A DNA stretch of 64,000 nucleotides from positions 3,301,501 to 3,365,500 of the forward strand of contig NZ_CP110139.1 of NCBI RefSeq assembly GCF_025979885.1. Reading direction: 5' to 3'. Below, in pieces: positions 45,289 to 54,405 of the stretch (position 1 is the stretch's first letter; every line of letters starts with the position of its first letter). This stretch comes from Hymenobacter sp. YIM 151500-1. Its GTDB lineage: Bacteria; Bacteroidota; Bacteroidia; Cytophagales; Hymenobacteraceae. A program made the translations under genes and the position numbers. The notes under the pieces were generated by a model. That model was not told where the DNA came from, searched no databases, and saw only the letters and a program-made list of their open reading frames with translations.

Positions 45289-45478
45289 GGCTGCTTACGC
45301 GAAAAGGGATGATACCGGAAGAAGGAGAGCGAAGGAAACCCAATGGTTGCAAGCTATAGGCAAAGCCGCATCCTCCGGATTTAATAACGTAATTTGGCCC
45401 CGAAACGGTGCCGCTTCTGGCAAGACAAATCTTGTACCAGAACGAGAACTTTTTCAACTACTCAAAGATACACCGAAG

Positions 45479-46954
45479 ATGAGCAAAAGTTTGCCCAAGC
45501 GCAGCGAAGACTATTCGTTGTGGTACAACGAGTTGGTGAAACGGGCCGGGCTGGCCGAAAACTCGGCCGTACGGGGCTGCATGGTGATTAAGCCCTACGG
45601 CTACGCCATCTGGGAAAAAATGCAGCGCACCCTGGATGATATGTTCAAGCGCACGGGCCACCAGAACGCCTACTTCCCGCTGTTCGTGCCCAAAAGCCTG
45701 TTTGAAGCCGAAGAGAAAAACGCCGAGGGCTTTGCCAAGGAGTGCGCCGTGGTAACGCACTACCGCCTGCAAACCGACCCCGACCAGCCGGGCAAGCTGC
45801 GCGTCGACCCCAACGCTAAGCTGGAAGAAGAGCTGGTGGTGCGCCCCACCTCGGAGGCCATTATCTGGAGCACTTACAAAAACTGGATTCAGAGCTACCG
45901 TGACCTGCCCTTGCTTATCAACCAGTGGGCCAACGTAGTACGCTGGGAGATGCGCACCCGCCTGTTTCTGCGCACGGCCGAGTTTCTGTGGCAGGAAGGC
46001 CACACGGCCCACGCCACCGCCGAAGAAGCCCTGGCCGAAACCCGCCAGATGCTGGAGGTGTACGCCCAGTTTGCCGAGGAGTGGCTGGCCCTACCTGTGG
46101 TGAAAGGTGTGAAAACCGAAAACGAGCGGTTTGCCGGGGCTCTGGAAACCTACTGCATCGAGGGGCTGATGCAGGACGGCAAGGCCCTGCAAGCCGGCAC
46201 CTCCCACTTCCTGGGGCAGAATTTTGCCAAAGCCTTCGACGTGCAGTTCACCAACAAACAGGGCCAATTGGAGCACGTGTGGGGCACGAGCTGGGGCGTG
46301 AGCACCCGCCTGATGGGCGCCCTGGTCATGGCCCACTCCGACGACGACGGCCTAGTGCTGCCGCCCAAACTGGCCCCGATTCAGGTGGTTATTGTGCCCA
46401 TCTACAAAACCGGCCAGCTGGACGAGCTGCTGGAGCGCATCCGGCCTATGCAGCTGGGCCTGATCAACCGCGGCATTTCGGTGAAGATAGACGACCGGGA
46501 CACCGAGCGGCCCGGCTTCAAGTTTGCCGAGTGGGAGCTGAAAGGCGTGCCCGTCCGCATTGCCGTGGGCCTGCGCGACCTGGAAAGCGGCACTGTAGAA
46601 GTGGCCCGCCGCGACACCAAAGAGAAGCTGACCCTGCCGCTGCAAGACATTGTGAACAGCGTAGACCAGCTGCTGGAAGATATTCAGCACACCATCTACC
46701 GCCGCGCCCTGCACTTCCGCGAGGAGCACACCACCCGCGTAGACAGCTACGAGGAGTTCAAGCAGGTGCTCGACGGCAAGGGCGGCTTCGTGCTGGCCCA
46801 CTACGACGGCACCTCCGAAACCGAGGAGCGCATCAAGGAAGAAACCAAAGCCACCATCCGCTGCCTGGCCCTGGCCGAGCCCGACGAAGAAGGCGTCTGC
46901 ATCGTAACCGGCCGCCCCTCCACCCGCCGCGCCCATTTCGCCAGAGCATACTGA
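45479..46954 (+). CDS. proS: prolyl-tRNA synthetase, archaeal/eukaryal type
   Basis: A 491-residue ProRS charging tRNA-Pro. Class II motifs are visible: motif 2 around [20 protein letters not shown] and the conserved [15 protein letters not shown] and [16 protein letters not shown] stretches. The bacterial-type editing insertion is absent and the C-terminal anticodon-binding and zinc-like domain is present, matching the shorter archaeal/eukaryal-type enzyme usual in Bacteroidota. The C-terminus ends with Tyr (FARAY), as in that group. The ATG at 45479 places the conserved core at the expected distance; the open frame further upstream is not conserved. Confidence 0.97.
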   Translation: MSKSLPKRSEDYSLWYNELVKRAGLAENSAVRGCMVIKPYGYAIWEKMQRTLDDMFKRTGHQNAYFPLFVPKSLFEAEEKNAEGFAKECAVVTHYRLQTDPDQPGKLRVDPNAKLEEELVVRPTSEAIIWSTYKNWIQSYRDLPLLINQWANVVRWEMRTRLFLRTAEFLWQEGHTAHATAEEALAETRQMLEVYAQFAEEWLALPVVKGVKTENERFAGALETYCIEGLMQDGKALQAGTSHFLGQNFAKAFDVQFTNKQGQLEHVWGTSWGVSTRLMGALVMAHSDDDGLVLPPKLAPIQVVIVPIYKTGQLDELLERIRPMQLGLINRGISVKIDDRDTERPGFKFAEWELKGVPVRIAVGLRDLESGTVEVARRDTKEKLTLPLQDIVNSVDQLLEDIQHTIYRRALHFREEHTTRVDSYEEFKQVLDGKGGFVLAHYDGTSETEERIKEETKATIRCLALAEPDEEGVCIVTGRPSTRRAHFARAY

Positions 46955-46959
46955 GAAGC

Positions 46960-47126
46960 GCGGGTTGACGCGGATGGTAGGATTGCGCGGCTGTCGGTGA
47001 CGGCCTCGTCTTTACGAATACAGACGCAAACACAACAGGACTTGCTACGGGCAAGTCCTGTTGTGTTTAGATACCTATCGAATTGTATCCAAAATCCGCG
47101 CAATCCTACCATCCGCGTCAACCTGC
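46960..47126. repeat. nested inverted repeats after proS (family F)
   Basis: The outer arms 46960-46990 and 47096-47126 match at 30 of 31 positions. Nested between them is a separate perfect hairpin with 18-bp arms (47028-47045 and 47051-47068) and a 5-nt loop, followed by TTT-AG, which is probably the proS terminator. The element fills the gap to the convergent GreB-like gene. Confidence 0.88.
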
Positions 47127-47129
47127 GAT

Positions 47130-47642
47130 TCAGTTGTACTGGAGGCCTGCTACCTCCACTTCCTCTTCCTTGGGCCCGAGCCGCAGCTTAAGGCGCTGGC
47201 CGAGGCGGGCACCCTGCACGGCGCGGGCAATGGGCGCCACAAACGCCACTTTGCCTTCGGCCACGGAGGCTTCATCTACACCCACGATGGTAAAACGGCG
47301 CTCGGGTTGGCCGGCGGCAGTGGGGCGCAGCGTAACAGTGGCGCCAAAACGAACTTCCTGGGCTGGCTGGGTGCGGGGGTCTACTACTTTGGCGCTGGCC
47401 AGGCGGGCTTGCAGCTGGCTAAGCTGCCCGGCCAGCAGCGTGAGGCGGCGGGTCCGGTCGGCATCGTTGTCGCGGTTGGCTTCGGCCTGGGTGCGGGCCG
47501 CTTCCAGCTCCGCTAGCTCCTGGCGCAGCAGCTCCAGGCCGCGGGGCGTCACGTAGTTGGGCGTGCCGGGCGGCAGGGCAGCCCGCGGCGGAATCAGGGG
47601 AGCTTCAAGGGAATCGTCTTCTTTGGTGAATGCGCGGCTCAT
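47130..47642 (-). CDS. GreA/GreB-family transcription elongation factor-like protein
   Basis: A 170-residue protein. An N-terminal coiled-coil-like region (about 30-85; LELLRQELAELEAARTQAEA) precedes a FKBP-like Gre C-terminal domain (about 95-165; VRFGATVTLRP ... RFTIVGVDEA). Gre factors rescue backtracked RNA polymerase by stimulating transcript cleavage. The charged N-terminal extension with APLIPPRAALPPG is typical of the GreB-like proteins of Bacteroidota. It lies 3 bp beyond a nested repeat and runs opposite to proS. Acidic tip residues needed for cleavage (NDNDADR) appear to be present. Confidence 0.88.
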   Translation of the reverse strand: MSRAFTKEDDSLEAPLIPPRAALPPGTPNYVTPRGLELLRQELAELEAARTQAEANRDNDADRTRRLTLLAGQLSQLQARLASAKVVDPRTQPAQEVRFGATVTLRPTAAGQPERRFTIVGVDEASVAEGKVAFVAPIARAVQGARLGQRLKLRLGPKEEEVEVAGLQYN

Positions 47643-47776
47643 AGATGCCTGCTAACGGGGTGGTGAAGCGCAGAGTTTTGGCATGTGGCCTGCGCGTCGG
47701 CTTGTGCCGCGTTACCGGCCCGACGCGCAAGGCCGCCGTTCTGCGTATCTTTTGCCGGTTAAACTCCTGATTTGGT

Positions 47777-48244
47777 ATGGACTGGCTTACCGTTGCTCTG
47801 CTGTTGCTGTTTGGCTTGGCCTTCCTGGTGGCCGAAGTCATTTTTATTCCGGGTACTACCGTAGTCGGGCTGGTGGGTTTTGGCCTGCTGGTGGCCGGCA
47901 TTTGGTTTGGGTACCGCGACCTGGGCTCCACCACGGGCCACGTGCTGCTGTCGGGCTCGGCGGTGGCGGTGGGGCTGCTGGTATACCTGGGGCTGCGGCC
48001 CAAAAACATTAACCGCGTGGCCCTGACCCAAGTCAACCACGCCCGCGTGCACGACGTGCGCCACCCTGACGTGCCCCCCGGCACCACGGGCCGCGCCCTC
48101 TCGGCCCTGCGCCCCGCCGGCACCGTGCTCTTCGACGACGACCGGCGCGAAGTCACCACCCGCGGCGAGTTTGTGCCCGCCGGTGCCACGGTGCGGGTGC
48201 TGGGCATCGAGCAGAACCGCATTGTGGTGGAAAGTGTGGCATAA
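47777..48244 (+). CDS. NfeD-like membrane protein
   Basis: A 155-residue protein with an N-terminal pair of hydrophobic helices (about 5-80, FLVAEVIFIPGTTVVGLVG) and a C-terminal OB-fold-type NfeD domain (about 100-155; GRALSALRPAGTVLFDDDRREV). NfeD proteins pair with flotillin/SPFH proteins, and the next gene is floA. The two make a conserved unit linked to membrane microdomain organisation. A 139-bp gap with an inverted repeat separates them. Confidence 0.9.
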   Translation: MDWLTVALLLLFGLAFLVAEVIFIPGTTVVGLVGFGLLVAGIWFGYRDLGSTTGHVLLSGSAVAVGLLVYLGLRPKNINRVALTQVNHARVHDVRHPDVPPGTTGRALSALRPAGTVLFDDDRREVTTRGEFVPAGATVRVLGIEQNRIVVESVA

Positions 48245-48372
48245 GCTTTAGCTTGTGCCGTCAGTCGCCAAAATTGTAAGTGGCTGACGGCACAAGCTAA
48301 AGCGTAGCTACGCTGGCCTTCAGTTATGCCACATCTACTTTCTTTAACCAGCACAAGCTAAAGCGTGTGCTA
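48245..48372. repeat. inverted repeat between nfeD and floA (family G)
   Basis: Perfect 20-bp arms at 48245-48264 and 48284-48303 (GCTTTAGCTTGTGCCGTCAG and its complement), beginning right after the nfeD stop codon. A partial third copy, AGCACAAGCTAAAGCGTGTGCTAC, is at 48350-48373. No gene. Confidence 0.85.
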
Positions 48373-48383
48373 CATTTCGGCCT

Positions 48384-49385
48384 ATGGACTTCCCTCTACT
48401 TCCGCTCATTATCGGCGCCGTGGCGCTGCTGGTGTTTCTGTACTTCTTCCCCATCAGCCTCTGGATAACGGCCTTGTTTTCGGGGGTGCGGGTGAGCCTG
48501 TTTCAGCTGGCCTTTATGCGGGTGCGCAAGGTGCCGCCTTCCCTGATTGTCAACTCTCTTATTACCAGCACCAAGGCCGGCCTGGAGCTGACGGCCAACG
48601 ACCTGGAAACGCACTACCTGGCCGGCGGCAACGTGCCCAGCGTCATTAAAGCCCTGATTTCGGCCGACAAAGCCAACATCCCGCTTTCCTTCAAGCAGGC
48701 CACGGCCATCGACCTGGCCGGGCGCGACGTGTTCGAGGCCGTGACGACCAGCGTCAACCCCAAGGTCATCAATACGCCCAACGTGGCGGCCGTGGCCCAG
48801 GACGGCATTCAGCTCATTGCCAAGGCCCGCGTGACCGTGCGCGCCAACATCACCCAGCTCGTGGGCGGGGCCGGCGAAGAAACCATCCTGGCCCGCGTAG
48901 GCGAGGGTATTGTGACGAGCATCGGCTCTTCGCTTTCGCACAAGGAAGTGCTCGAAAACCCCGACAAAATCTCGAAGCTGGTGCTCCAGAAAGGCCTCGA
49001 CGCCGGCACGGCCTTTGAAATCCTGAGCATCGACATTGCCGACATCGACATCGGCGAAAACATCGGGGCCAAGCTCCAAACCGACCAGGCCACCGCCGAC
49101 CTGAAAGTGGCCGAGGCCCGCGCCGAGGAGCGCCGCGCCATGGCGGTGGCCATGGAGCAGGAGAACCGCGCCAAAACCCAGGAAGCCAAATCCCGCGTGG
49201 TGGATGCCGAAGCCGAAATTCCCAAAGCCATTGCCGAGGCTTTCCGCTCCGGCAACCTGGGCGTGATGGACTACTACAAGATGCGCAACATCCAGTCGGA
49301 CACCGACATGCGCGACTCTATTGCCAACCCCGGCGGCCAGAGCAGCAGCACCCGGCCCGGCCGCGACGAAACGCGACTTTCGTAA
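48384..49385 (+). CDS. floA: flotillin-like protein FloA
   Basis: A 333-residue FloA (UPF0365) protein that forms membrane microdomains. A single N-terminal membrane hairpin (about 5-45) is followed by the SPFH-like domain ([39 protein letters not shown]) and a charged coiled-coil region ([20 protein letters not shown]), then a short Ser/Gly tail. The length matches the family. It pairs with the upstream nfeD-like gene. A TACATTTC box sits 6 bp before the ATG, too close for an ordinary leader, so the promoter is unclear. Confidence 0.96.
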   Translation: MDFPLLPLIIGAVALLVFLYFFPISLWITALFSGVRVSLFQLAFMRVRKVPPSLIVNSLITSTKAGLELTANDLETHYLAGGNVPSVIKALISADKANIPLSFKQATAIDLAGRDVFEAVTTSVNPKVINTPNVAAVAQDGIQLIAKARVTVRANITQLVGGAGEETILARVGEGIVTSIGSSLSHKEVLENPDKISKLVLQKGLDAGTAFEILSIDIADIDIGENIGAKLQTDQATADLKVAEARAEERRAMAVAMEQENRAKTQEAKSRVVDAEAEIPKAIAEAFRSGNLGVMDYYKMRNIQSDTDMRDSIANPGGQSSSTRPGRDETRLS

Positions 49386-49504
49386 TGTGGGAAATGTGAA
49401 AATGAAATAAAACAGAAGAGCCGGTTTCAGCTTGAAACCGGCTCTTCTGTTTTCAGTAGCCACAGGTATGACCAAGCGGCTTCATTTTCCACATCACCCA
49501 CATT
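49384..49504. terminator. nested inverted repeat with bidirectional terminator (family H)
   Basis: The inner hairpin has 21-bp perfect arms (49409-49429 and 49433-49453) with an A-run before and a T-run after: a strong terminator for both strands. An outer, imperfect pair (49384-49406 and 49481-49504) encloses it and overlaps the floA stop codon. A run of CACATT-like words (49497-49532) follows. Confidence 0.85.
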
Positions 49505-49537
49505 CTCACATTCCGCACATTCTCCACATTCCTCAAC

Positions 49538-51580
49538 TTACTTCTTCGTAATCCGGAACTCCACGCGGCGGTTGAGCTTGCGGGTTTCTTCCTGGTCGTT
49601 GGAAGCAATGGGGCGGCTGCCGCCGAAGCCCTCGGTGCTGATGCGGTTGCCGCTGATGCCTTTGCTGACCAGGTACTTCTTTACCTCGTTTACGCGGTCC
49701 TGGCTCAGCTTCACGTTCAGCGCCGGGTCGCCCTGGTTGTCGGTGTGGCCTTCCAGCTTGATTTCCACCTGCGGATAGTCCTTGAGCGTACGCACTAAGC
49801 GTTGCAGCTCTGGGTAGGAGTTGGTGCGCAGGTTGTACTTGCTCTGGGCAAAGAAGATATTGTTGAGCTTGATAGTCTGGCCTACGGCGAAGGGCACCAG
49901 GTACAGGTCCCGGTTTACCTCCGAGTATTTCTGCCGGTCCGTCACGTCCAGGTTGTCCGACTCGGCCAGGTAATCTTTCGACTCGGCGCGGTAGCCGTAG
50001 TGCACGCCCGAGGGCAGCACGATGGTGTAAGAGCCGTCGATGGGGCTGGTTTCAGCCACCCCGATTTCCTCGCCGGTCAGCAGGTTTTCGTAGCGGATGG
50101 TGGAGGCAATGGGCTTTTTGGTGGCCGCATCCAGCACCCGGCCGCGCACCAGCGTCACCACTTCGGGCCGGAACGTGGGCGTCAGGCTGATGCGAAAGAT
50201 GTCCTTGGAGCCCGCCGTGCCATTGCGCGCCGACACCAGGTAGGCATCCTCCCCGGCCGCCGACACCGTGTAGTAGGCGTCGAAGTCGGGGGAGTTGACG
50301 GTGGGGCCCAGGTTGCGCGGCTTGCTCCAGTTGGTCCAGGTGTCGTCGAGGCGCTTGCTGTAGAAGATGTCGCTCTTGCCGTAGCCGCCGTGGCCCTCCG
50401 AGGCAAAATAGAGCGTCTTGCCGTCGGCGGCCAGGAAGGGGGCAAACTCCGGCTTCTTGGTGTTGATGGCGGCGCCCAGGTTGCGGGGCCGGCCCCACGA
50501 CTTGCCGTCGGCGTTCTGCGTGCTCACGTAGATGTCCTGCTCGCCCTGCCCGTCCTTGCGCTCCACGGCCATCAGCAGCACCTTGCCGGAAGTAGCCAGG
50601 AAGAAGTCGACGTTTTCCTGGTCGTCGTTGTAGTAGTCCTGGATAATCAGCTTCTCGGGCAGGGTCCAGCCCATGCGGGTGCGGTGCGAGATAGACGCGC
50701 CCTGCCGGTCGAAGCTGCCGTCGGGGTTGTAGGTGCTGATGAGCACGGCCGAGTTGCCATTGGCTGATACCGACGATACCCCGTTGCCGTCCGGGTTGTT
50801 GATGGGCGTGCCGATGTTCTTGGCCGGGTTCCAGGCTTTCTTTTCGGCGTTGGCCAGCGTGGCGTACCACACGTCCTGAATATCCTTGGCGCCACCGATG
50901 TTCTGCGGGCTTTCCTGGCGGGCAAAGAACAGCGTGCGGCCGTCGGGCGAGATAACCGGGTGGGTGTCGGTGAACTTGGAGTTGACGTTGGGCCCCAGGT
51001 TCACCATGGCCGAATCGAAGCTCACGGGGCTTTTTTCCCCTTTAAACTCTTTTTTCACCATGGTTTCGGCCACGTCGGCAATGCCGATGGCGTCAATCTG
51101 GTTGACGCCGTTCACGGCCTTGGTGTCCAGGGTTACCACCACGCCAATAGTGCGGTAGGAGGCCGGCGGAAACGTAATCTGCAACGAGCGGAACATTTCC
51201 GGAATGGGACCCGGACTGTCGTTTTCGTACACTTGGTGGCGCTGCCCGCGGGTGTCCACCAGCTCAATGCTGGTTACGGAGCCGGGGTTGAAGTTTTCTA
51301 CCACCGTTACCTGCCGGGCCAGCAACGACTTGCCGAAGCGCACTTCAATAAACTCGTTGGTACCTTCCTTTTTTGGAATCCACGCCTCGTTACTGGCCTG
51401 GCCCAGGGGAGTAGCATTGGGCTCCCCCAGCACTTTCTCCGGCGAGAAAGGCTCCTTTCCTTCTGCTTTCTGCGACGACACACCCACTACTTTGGCAGCC
51501 CACACGGCGTGTTGGGCCTGTACCGTGGTGTGAGCCGCCACTGCCGCCCCTATCACTCCCACTATTGTTGCTATCCTCAT
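49538..51580 (-). CDS. OmpA-family protein with PD40 propeller
   Basis: A 680-residue envelope protein. The signal peptide is 1-23. An N-terminal discoidin-like beta-sandwich (about 35-170; WIPKKEGTNEFIEVRFG) is followed by a PD40/WD40-like propeller (about 190-450; repeated SPDGRTLFFA, ADGKTLYFAS), a carboxypeptidase-regulatory-like domain (about 470-545), and a C-terminal OmpA peptidoglycan-binding domain (about 570-680; EGHTDNQGDPALN, NRRVEFRITKK). PD40-CRD-OmpA architecture is shared with T9SS PorE-like proteins and related gliding or envelope anchors. Assignment to PorE is not justified because of the extra discoidin-like domain. It is monocistronic. Confidence 0.92.
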   Translation of the reverse strand: MRIATIVGVIGAAVAAHTTVQAQHAVWAAKVVGVSSQKAEGKEPFSPEKVLGEPNATPLGQASNEAWIPKKEGTNEFIEVRFGKSLLARQVTVVENFNPGSVTSIELVDTRGQRHQVYENDSPGPIPEMFRSLQITFPPASYRTIGVVVTLDTKAVNGVNQIDAIGIADVAETMVKKEFKGEKSPVSFDSAMVNLGPNVNSKFTDTHPVISPDGRTLFFARQESPQNIGGAKDIQDVWYATLANAEKKAWNPAKNIGTPINNPDGNGVSSVSANGNSAVLISTYNPDGSFDRQGASISHRTRMGWTLPEKLIIQDYYNDDQENVDFFLATSGKVLLMAVERKDGQGEQDIYVSTQNADGKSWGRPRNLGAAINTKKPEFAPFLAADGKTLYFASEGHGGYGKSDIFYSKRLDDTWTNWSKPRNLGPTVNSPDFDAYYTVSAAGEDAYLVSARNGTAGSKDIFRISLTPTFRPEVVTLVRGRVLDAATKKPIASTIRYENLLTGEEIGVAETSPIDGSYTIVLPSGVHYGYRAESKDYLAESDNLDVTDRQKYSEVNRDLYLVPFAVGQTIKLNNIFFAQSKYNLRTNSYPELQRLVRTLKDYPQVEIKLEGHTDNQGDPALNVKLSQDRVNEVKKYLVSKGISGNRISTEGFGGSRPIASNDQEETRKLNRRVEFRITKK

Positions 51581-51981
51581 AAGCTAAGGGCCAAAACAGA
51601 GGCTTCCCAAAAATCAACAGCCTATTTTTTGTACAGCTCAGAACGTAGAAGACACACCGAGCCAGTAAGAAGTTTCGGCGTTGAGCGAAAGCCGTTCCAA
51701 ATGTATCTATTGCAATGTTCCTACAGTCGAAATTCCGGTTAAAATGCAAAATTACCCGGGAAGCTTGCTTACATAGTCGACCAATCTTTTCACCAGGTCT
51801 ACGAAAGTTAACGCTGGCAACCCGTGGTTTCCCAAAATGAACGTTGTCAGCACGGTTTGTCTTGGGCACTTTAGCACAAGTAAAGCCGATTTGGGCAGAA
51901 CTGGGCCGTGAGCTGCGTGTATTTTTTGAGTATCTTGCGTCTTTCCAAGAGTCCCCCAAAAAAGTACACTTTCTCTTCGCC
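51581..51981. other. AT-richer divergent gap
   Basis: A 401-bp region between the OmpA gene and the oxygenase gene. It contains two exact minus-strand TAnnTTTG boxes (51698-51705 and 51747-51754). I see no supportable gene; an open frame entering from the right is the upstream extension of the oxygenase frame. Confidence 0.5.
51698..51705 (-). promoter_or_regulatory. candidate -7 box for the OmpA/PD40 gene
   Basis: Reads TACATTTG on the minus strand, exact to TAnnTTTG, and would give a leader of about 110 nt. A second exact box (TAATTTTG) is at 51747-51754. No clear -33 element accompanies either. Confidence 0.4.
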
Positions 51982-52959
51982 ATGGAAGAAAAACTGCTGG
52001 AAGAAATTCCCTCTCTCGATTTGGCTGATTTTCGCTCGGGTGACCCGGAGCGAAAGGCCCATTTTGTGCAACAACTGGGCGAGGCCTACCAGAATATTGG
52101 CTTCGTAGCTCTCAAAAACCACGGCCTCACCGACGAACAGACGCAGCAGCTCTACGCCGACGTGAAGTCGTTTTTCTCGCTGCCCGACGACGTAAAGCAA
52201 CGCTACGAAAACCCGGAGCTGGCCGGGCAGCGCGGCTACACTGGCAAGGGCAAGGAGCACGCCAAGGGCCGCAACACCGGCGACCTGAAGGAGTTCTACC
52301 ACGTGGGCCAGGAGGTAGACGACGCCAACGACCCCATCCGGACGGAGTACCCCGACAACATCTGGCCGGCCGAAGTTCCTGGTTTCCAGAGCAGCACGTT
52401 CACGACGTATAAGACGCTGGAAGCGGCCGGCAAGGACGTGCTGCGCGCCATTGCCCTGTACCTGAACCTGCCCGAGAACTACTTCGACAACAAGGTGCGC
52501 AACGGCAACTCCATCCTGCGTCCCATCCACTACTACCCCATCGAAAACCCCGACGCGGTGCCGGCCGATGCCGTGCGCGCCGCCGAGCACGGCGACATTA
52601 ACCTGATTACGCTGCTCATGGGCGCCTCCGCCGATGGCCTGCAAGTGCTGCGCCGCGACGGCAAGTGGATTCCGATTACGGCCCTGCCCGACCAGATTGT
52701 GGTGAACGTGGGCGACATGCTCCAGCGCCTCACCAACGGCGTGCTCAAGAGCACCATTCACCGCGTGGTGAATCCGCCCCGCGAAAAGATGAACTCTTCG
52801 CGCTACAGCATCCCGTTCTTCATGCACCCGCGCTCCGAAATGAGCCTGGCCGCCCTGGAAAGCTGCGTATCGGCCGATAACCCCAAGCAGCAGCCCGACA
52901 TCACGGCCGGCGAGTTTCTGAATGAGCGCCTCGTGGAGTTGGGCCTGAAGAAAAAGTAA
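51982..52959 (+). CDS. 2-oxoglutarate/Fe(II) oxygenase, isopenicillin-N-synthase family
   Basis: A 325-residue non-haem iron oxygenase. The N-terminal DIOX_N region (about 8-120; GEAYQNIGFVALKNHGL) precedes the double-stranded beta-helix with iron ligands His 203 and Asp 205 (EHGDIN) and His 260 (STIHRVV), and the co-substrate-binding R-x-S at 274-276 (RYSIPFF). All key residues are present, so it should be active. The substrate is unknown; bacterial members act on amino acids, small metabolites or ethylene formation. The ATG at 51982 is chosen over upstream starts because the preceding residues do not fit the family. It has its own terminator. Confidence 0.92.
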   Translation: MEEKLLEEIPSLDLADFRSGDPERKAHFVQQLGEAYQNIGFVALKNHGLTDEQTQQLYADVKSFFSLPDDVKQRYENPELAGQRGYTGKGKEHAKGRNTGDLKEFYHVGQEVDDANDPIRTEYPDNIWPAEVPGFQSSTFTTYKTLEAAGKDVLRAIALYLNLPENYFDNKVRNGNSILRPIHYYPIENPDAVPADAVRAAEHGDINLITLLMGASADGLQVLRRDGKWIPITALPDQIVVNVGDMLQRLTNGVLKSTIHRVVNPPREKMNSSRYSIPFFMHPRSEMSLAALESCVSADNPKQQPDITAGEFLNERLVELGLKKK

Positions 52960-52991
52960 GCCAGCCTGAGTGCTCCGGCACTTTGCCTGCT

Positions 52992-53036
52992 CAAGCCTCT
53001 GGTGGTCAAGCTGTTTGGCCGCCGGAGGCTTGTTTT
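52992..53036 (+). terminator. rho-independent-like terminator
   Basis: Imperfect 14-bp arms (52992-53005 and 53019-53032) followed by GTTTTCG on the plus strand, 33 bp after the oxygenase stop codon. Confidence 0.6.
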
Positions 53037-53167
53037 CGTAGGCAGGGCCAGGCTTCGCAGATGCGGCACATCAGGGTCTGGGCCAGCGGGTTTGGATAGC
53101 TCAACCGGTGGTTTTTCCGGTGGGTTTCTGCTTCTTTACTTTTGTCTGACTTCTGGCCTGCCCTGCT

Positions 53168-54403
53168 TTGATTCCTGAGGAAAACATCCAGCTTGCGCCG
53201 CCCCCACGCGCCCCGCGTACCGAGCGGGTGAAGCGGGTGCGCCACCTGATTTTTCTGAAGGACGTAGCGGCGCTGGGGCTTACCGCTTTCGGTGGCCCGC
53301 AGGCTCATTTGGCCATGATGCTGCGTCTGCTGGTGGATAAGCGCCGTTACCTGACCGCCGCCGAGCTGCTGGAACTCACGGCCCTGTGCCAGATTCTACC
53401 GGGACCTACTTCCACCCAAACCATTACGGCCATCGGCTTCCGCCTGGGCGGGCCAAACCTGGCTTACCTGACCCTGCTGGTGTGGATGCTGCCGGCCGTG
53501 TGCCTGATGACTGGTGCTGGCCTCACCATCAGCTACCTCGACAAAAGCCAGGTGGCGCGGCTGGTGCAGTACGTGCAGCCCGTGGCCGTGGGGTTTGTGG
53601 CCTACTCAGCTTACAAGATTGCCGAGAAGGTGATTCACACCAAAACTTCAGTCGCGCTGATGGTGGTGTCCGCCCTGCTTACCTACCGGTTTCAGGTGCC
53701 CTGGCTGATGCCTCTGCTGCTGGTAGCGGGCGGATTGGTTACTACGTTCCGCTACCGGCGGCTGCCGCAGGAGCAAAAGGTGCCGCTGCGCATCGAATGG
53801 TCGAATTTTGCCTTGTGGCTGGGCGTGTTTGTGGGCGCGGCCTTGCTGGGCCACTACACGCGCCTGCTGCCGGTGCGCCTGTTCGAGAACTTTTACCGCA
53901 ACGGCAGCCTCGTGTTCGGGGGCGGGCAGGTACTGGCGCCGCTGTTTTACACGGAGTTCGTGGAGTTTAAAAACTACCTCTCCACCGAAGAGTTTCTGTC
54001 GGGCCTGGGGCTGGTGCAGGCCATGCCGGGCCCCAACTTTTCCTTCGCCTCCTACATCGGCGCCCTGGCCATGCGGCAGTCCGGCAGCGGACTGGATGGG
54101 CAGCTGCTGGGGGCGTTGGTGGGCGCGGCCGGTATCTTCATGCCCGGTACCCTGCTCATCTTCTTCCTGATTCGGTTCTGGGACCAGCTGAAACGGTACC
54201 GGGTGGTGAAAGCCTCGCTGGAAGGCATCAACGCCGTGTCGGCCGGGTTGGTGTGCGCCGCCACCTTCCTGCTCTACCACCCGCTGCCCGATACGCCAAT
54301 AAACCTGGGGCTTATCGGCGTTACCTTTCTGCTTCTGCTTTGGAACCGGGTGCCGTCGTACGTGCTGGTTGTGGTAGCTCTTGGGGCGGGGCTGTTGTTT
54401 TAG
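53168..54403 (+). CDS. chrA: chromate transporter (CHR family, two-domain)
   Basis: A 411-residue inner-membrane protein with two tandem CHR domains. Domain 1 has the signature FGGPQAHLAMM and PGPTSTQ; domain 2 has FGGGQVLAPLF and PGPNFSFASY. About ten hydrophobic segments. Long-chain CHR proteins export chromate, possibly with sulfate-like anions; some have other anion substrates. The start is a TTG at 53168; the first in-frame ATG is far inside domain 1, so a non-ATG start is required. No chrB or sulfur genes are adjacent. Confidence 0.9.
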   Translation: MIPEENIQLAPPPRAPRTERVKRVRHLIFLKDVAALGLTAFGGPQAHLAMMLRLLVDKRRYLTAAELLELTALCQILPGPTSTQTITAIGFRLGGPNLAYLTLLVWMLPAVCLMTGAGLTISYLDKSQVARLVQYVQPVAVGFVAYSAYKIAEKVIHTKTSVALMVVSALLTYRFQVPWLMPLLLVAGGLVTTFRYRRLPQEQKVPLRIEWSNFALWLGVFVGAALLGHYTRLLPVRLFENFYRNGSLVFGGGQVLAPLFYTEFVEFKNYLSTEEFLSGLGLVQAMPGPNFSFASYIGALAMRQSGSGLDGQLLGALVGAAGIFMPGTLLIFFLIRFWDQLKRYRVVKASLEGINAVSAGLVCAATFLLYHPLPDTPINLGLIGVTFLLLLWNRVPSYVLVVVALGAGLLF

Positions 54404-54405
54404 GG

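Noticed and set aside
45209..45478. Upstream extension of the proS frame
   Set aside because: It overlaps the start of the divergent lipoprotein gene and is not conserved in ProRS.
49538..51580. Calling the OmpA/PD40 protein PorE of the type IX secretion system
   Set aside because: PD40, CRD and OmpA domains fit, but the extra discoidin-like N-terminal domain and absence of other por genes nearby make the specific name unsafe.
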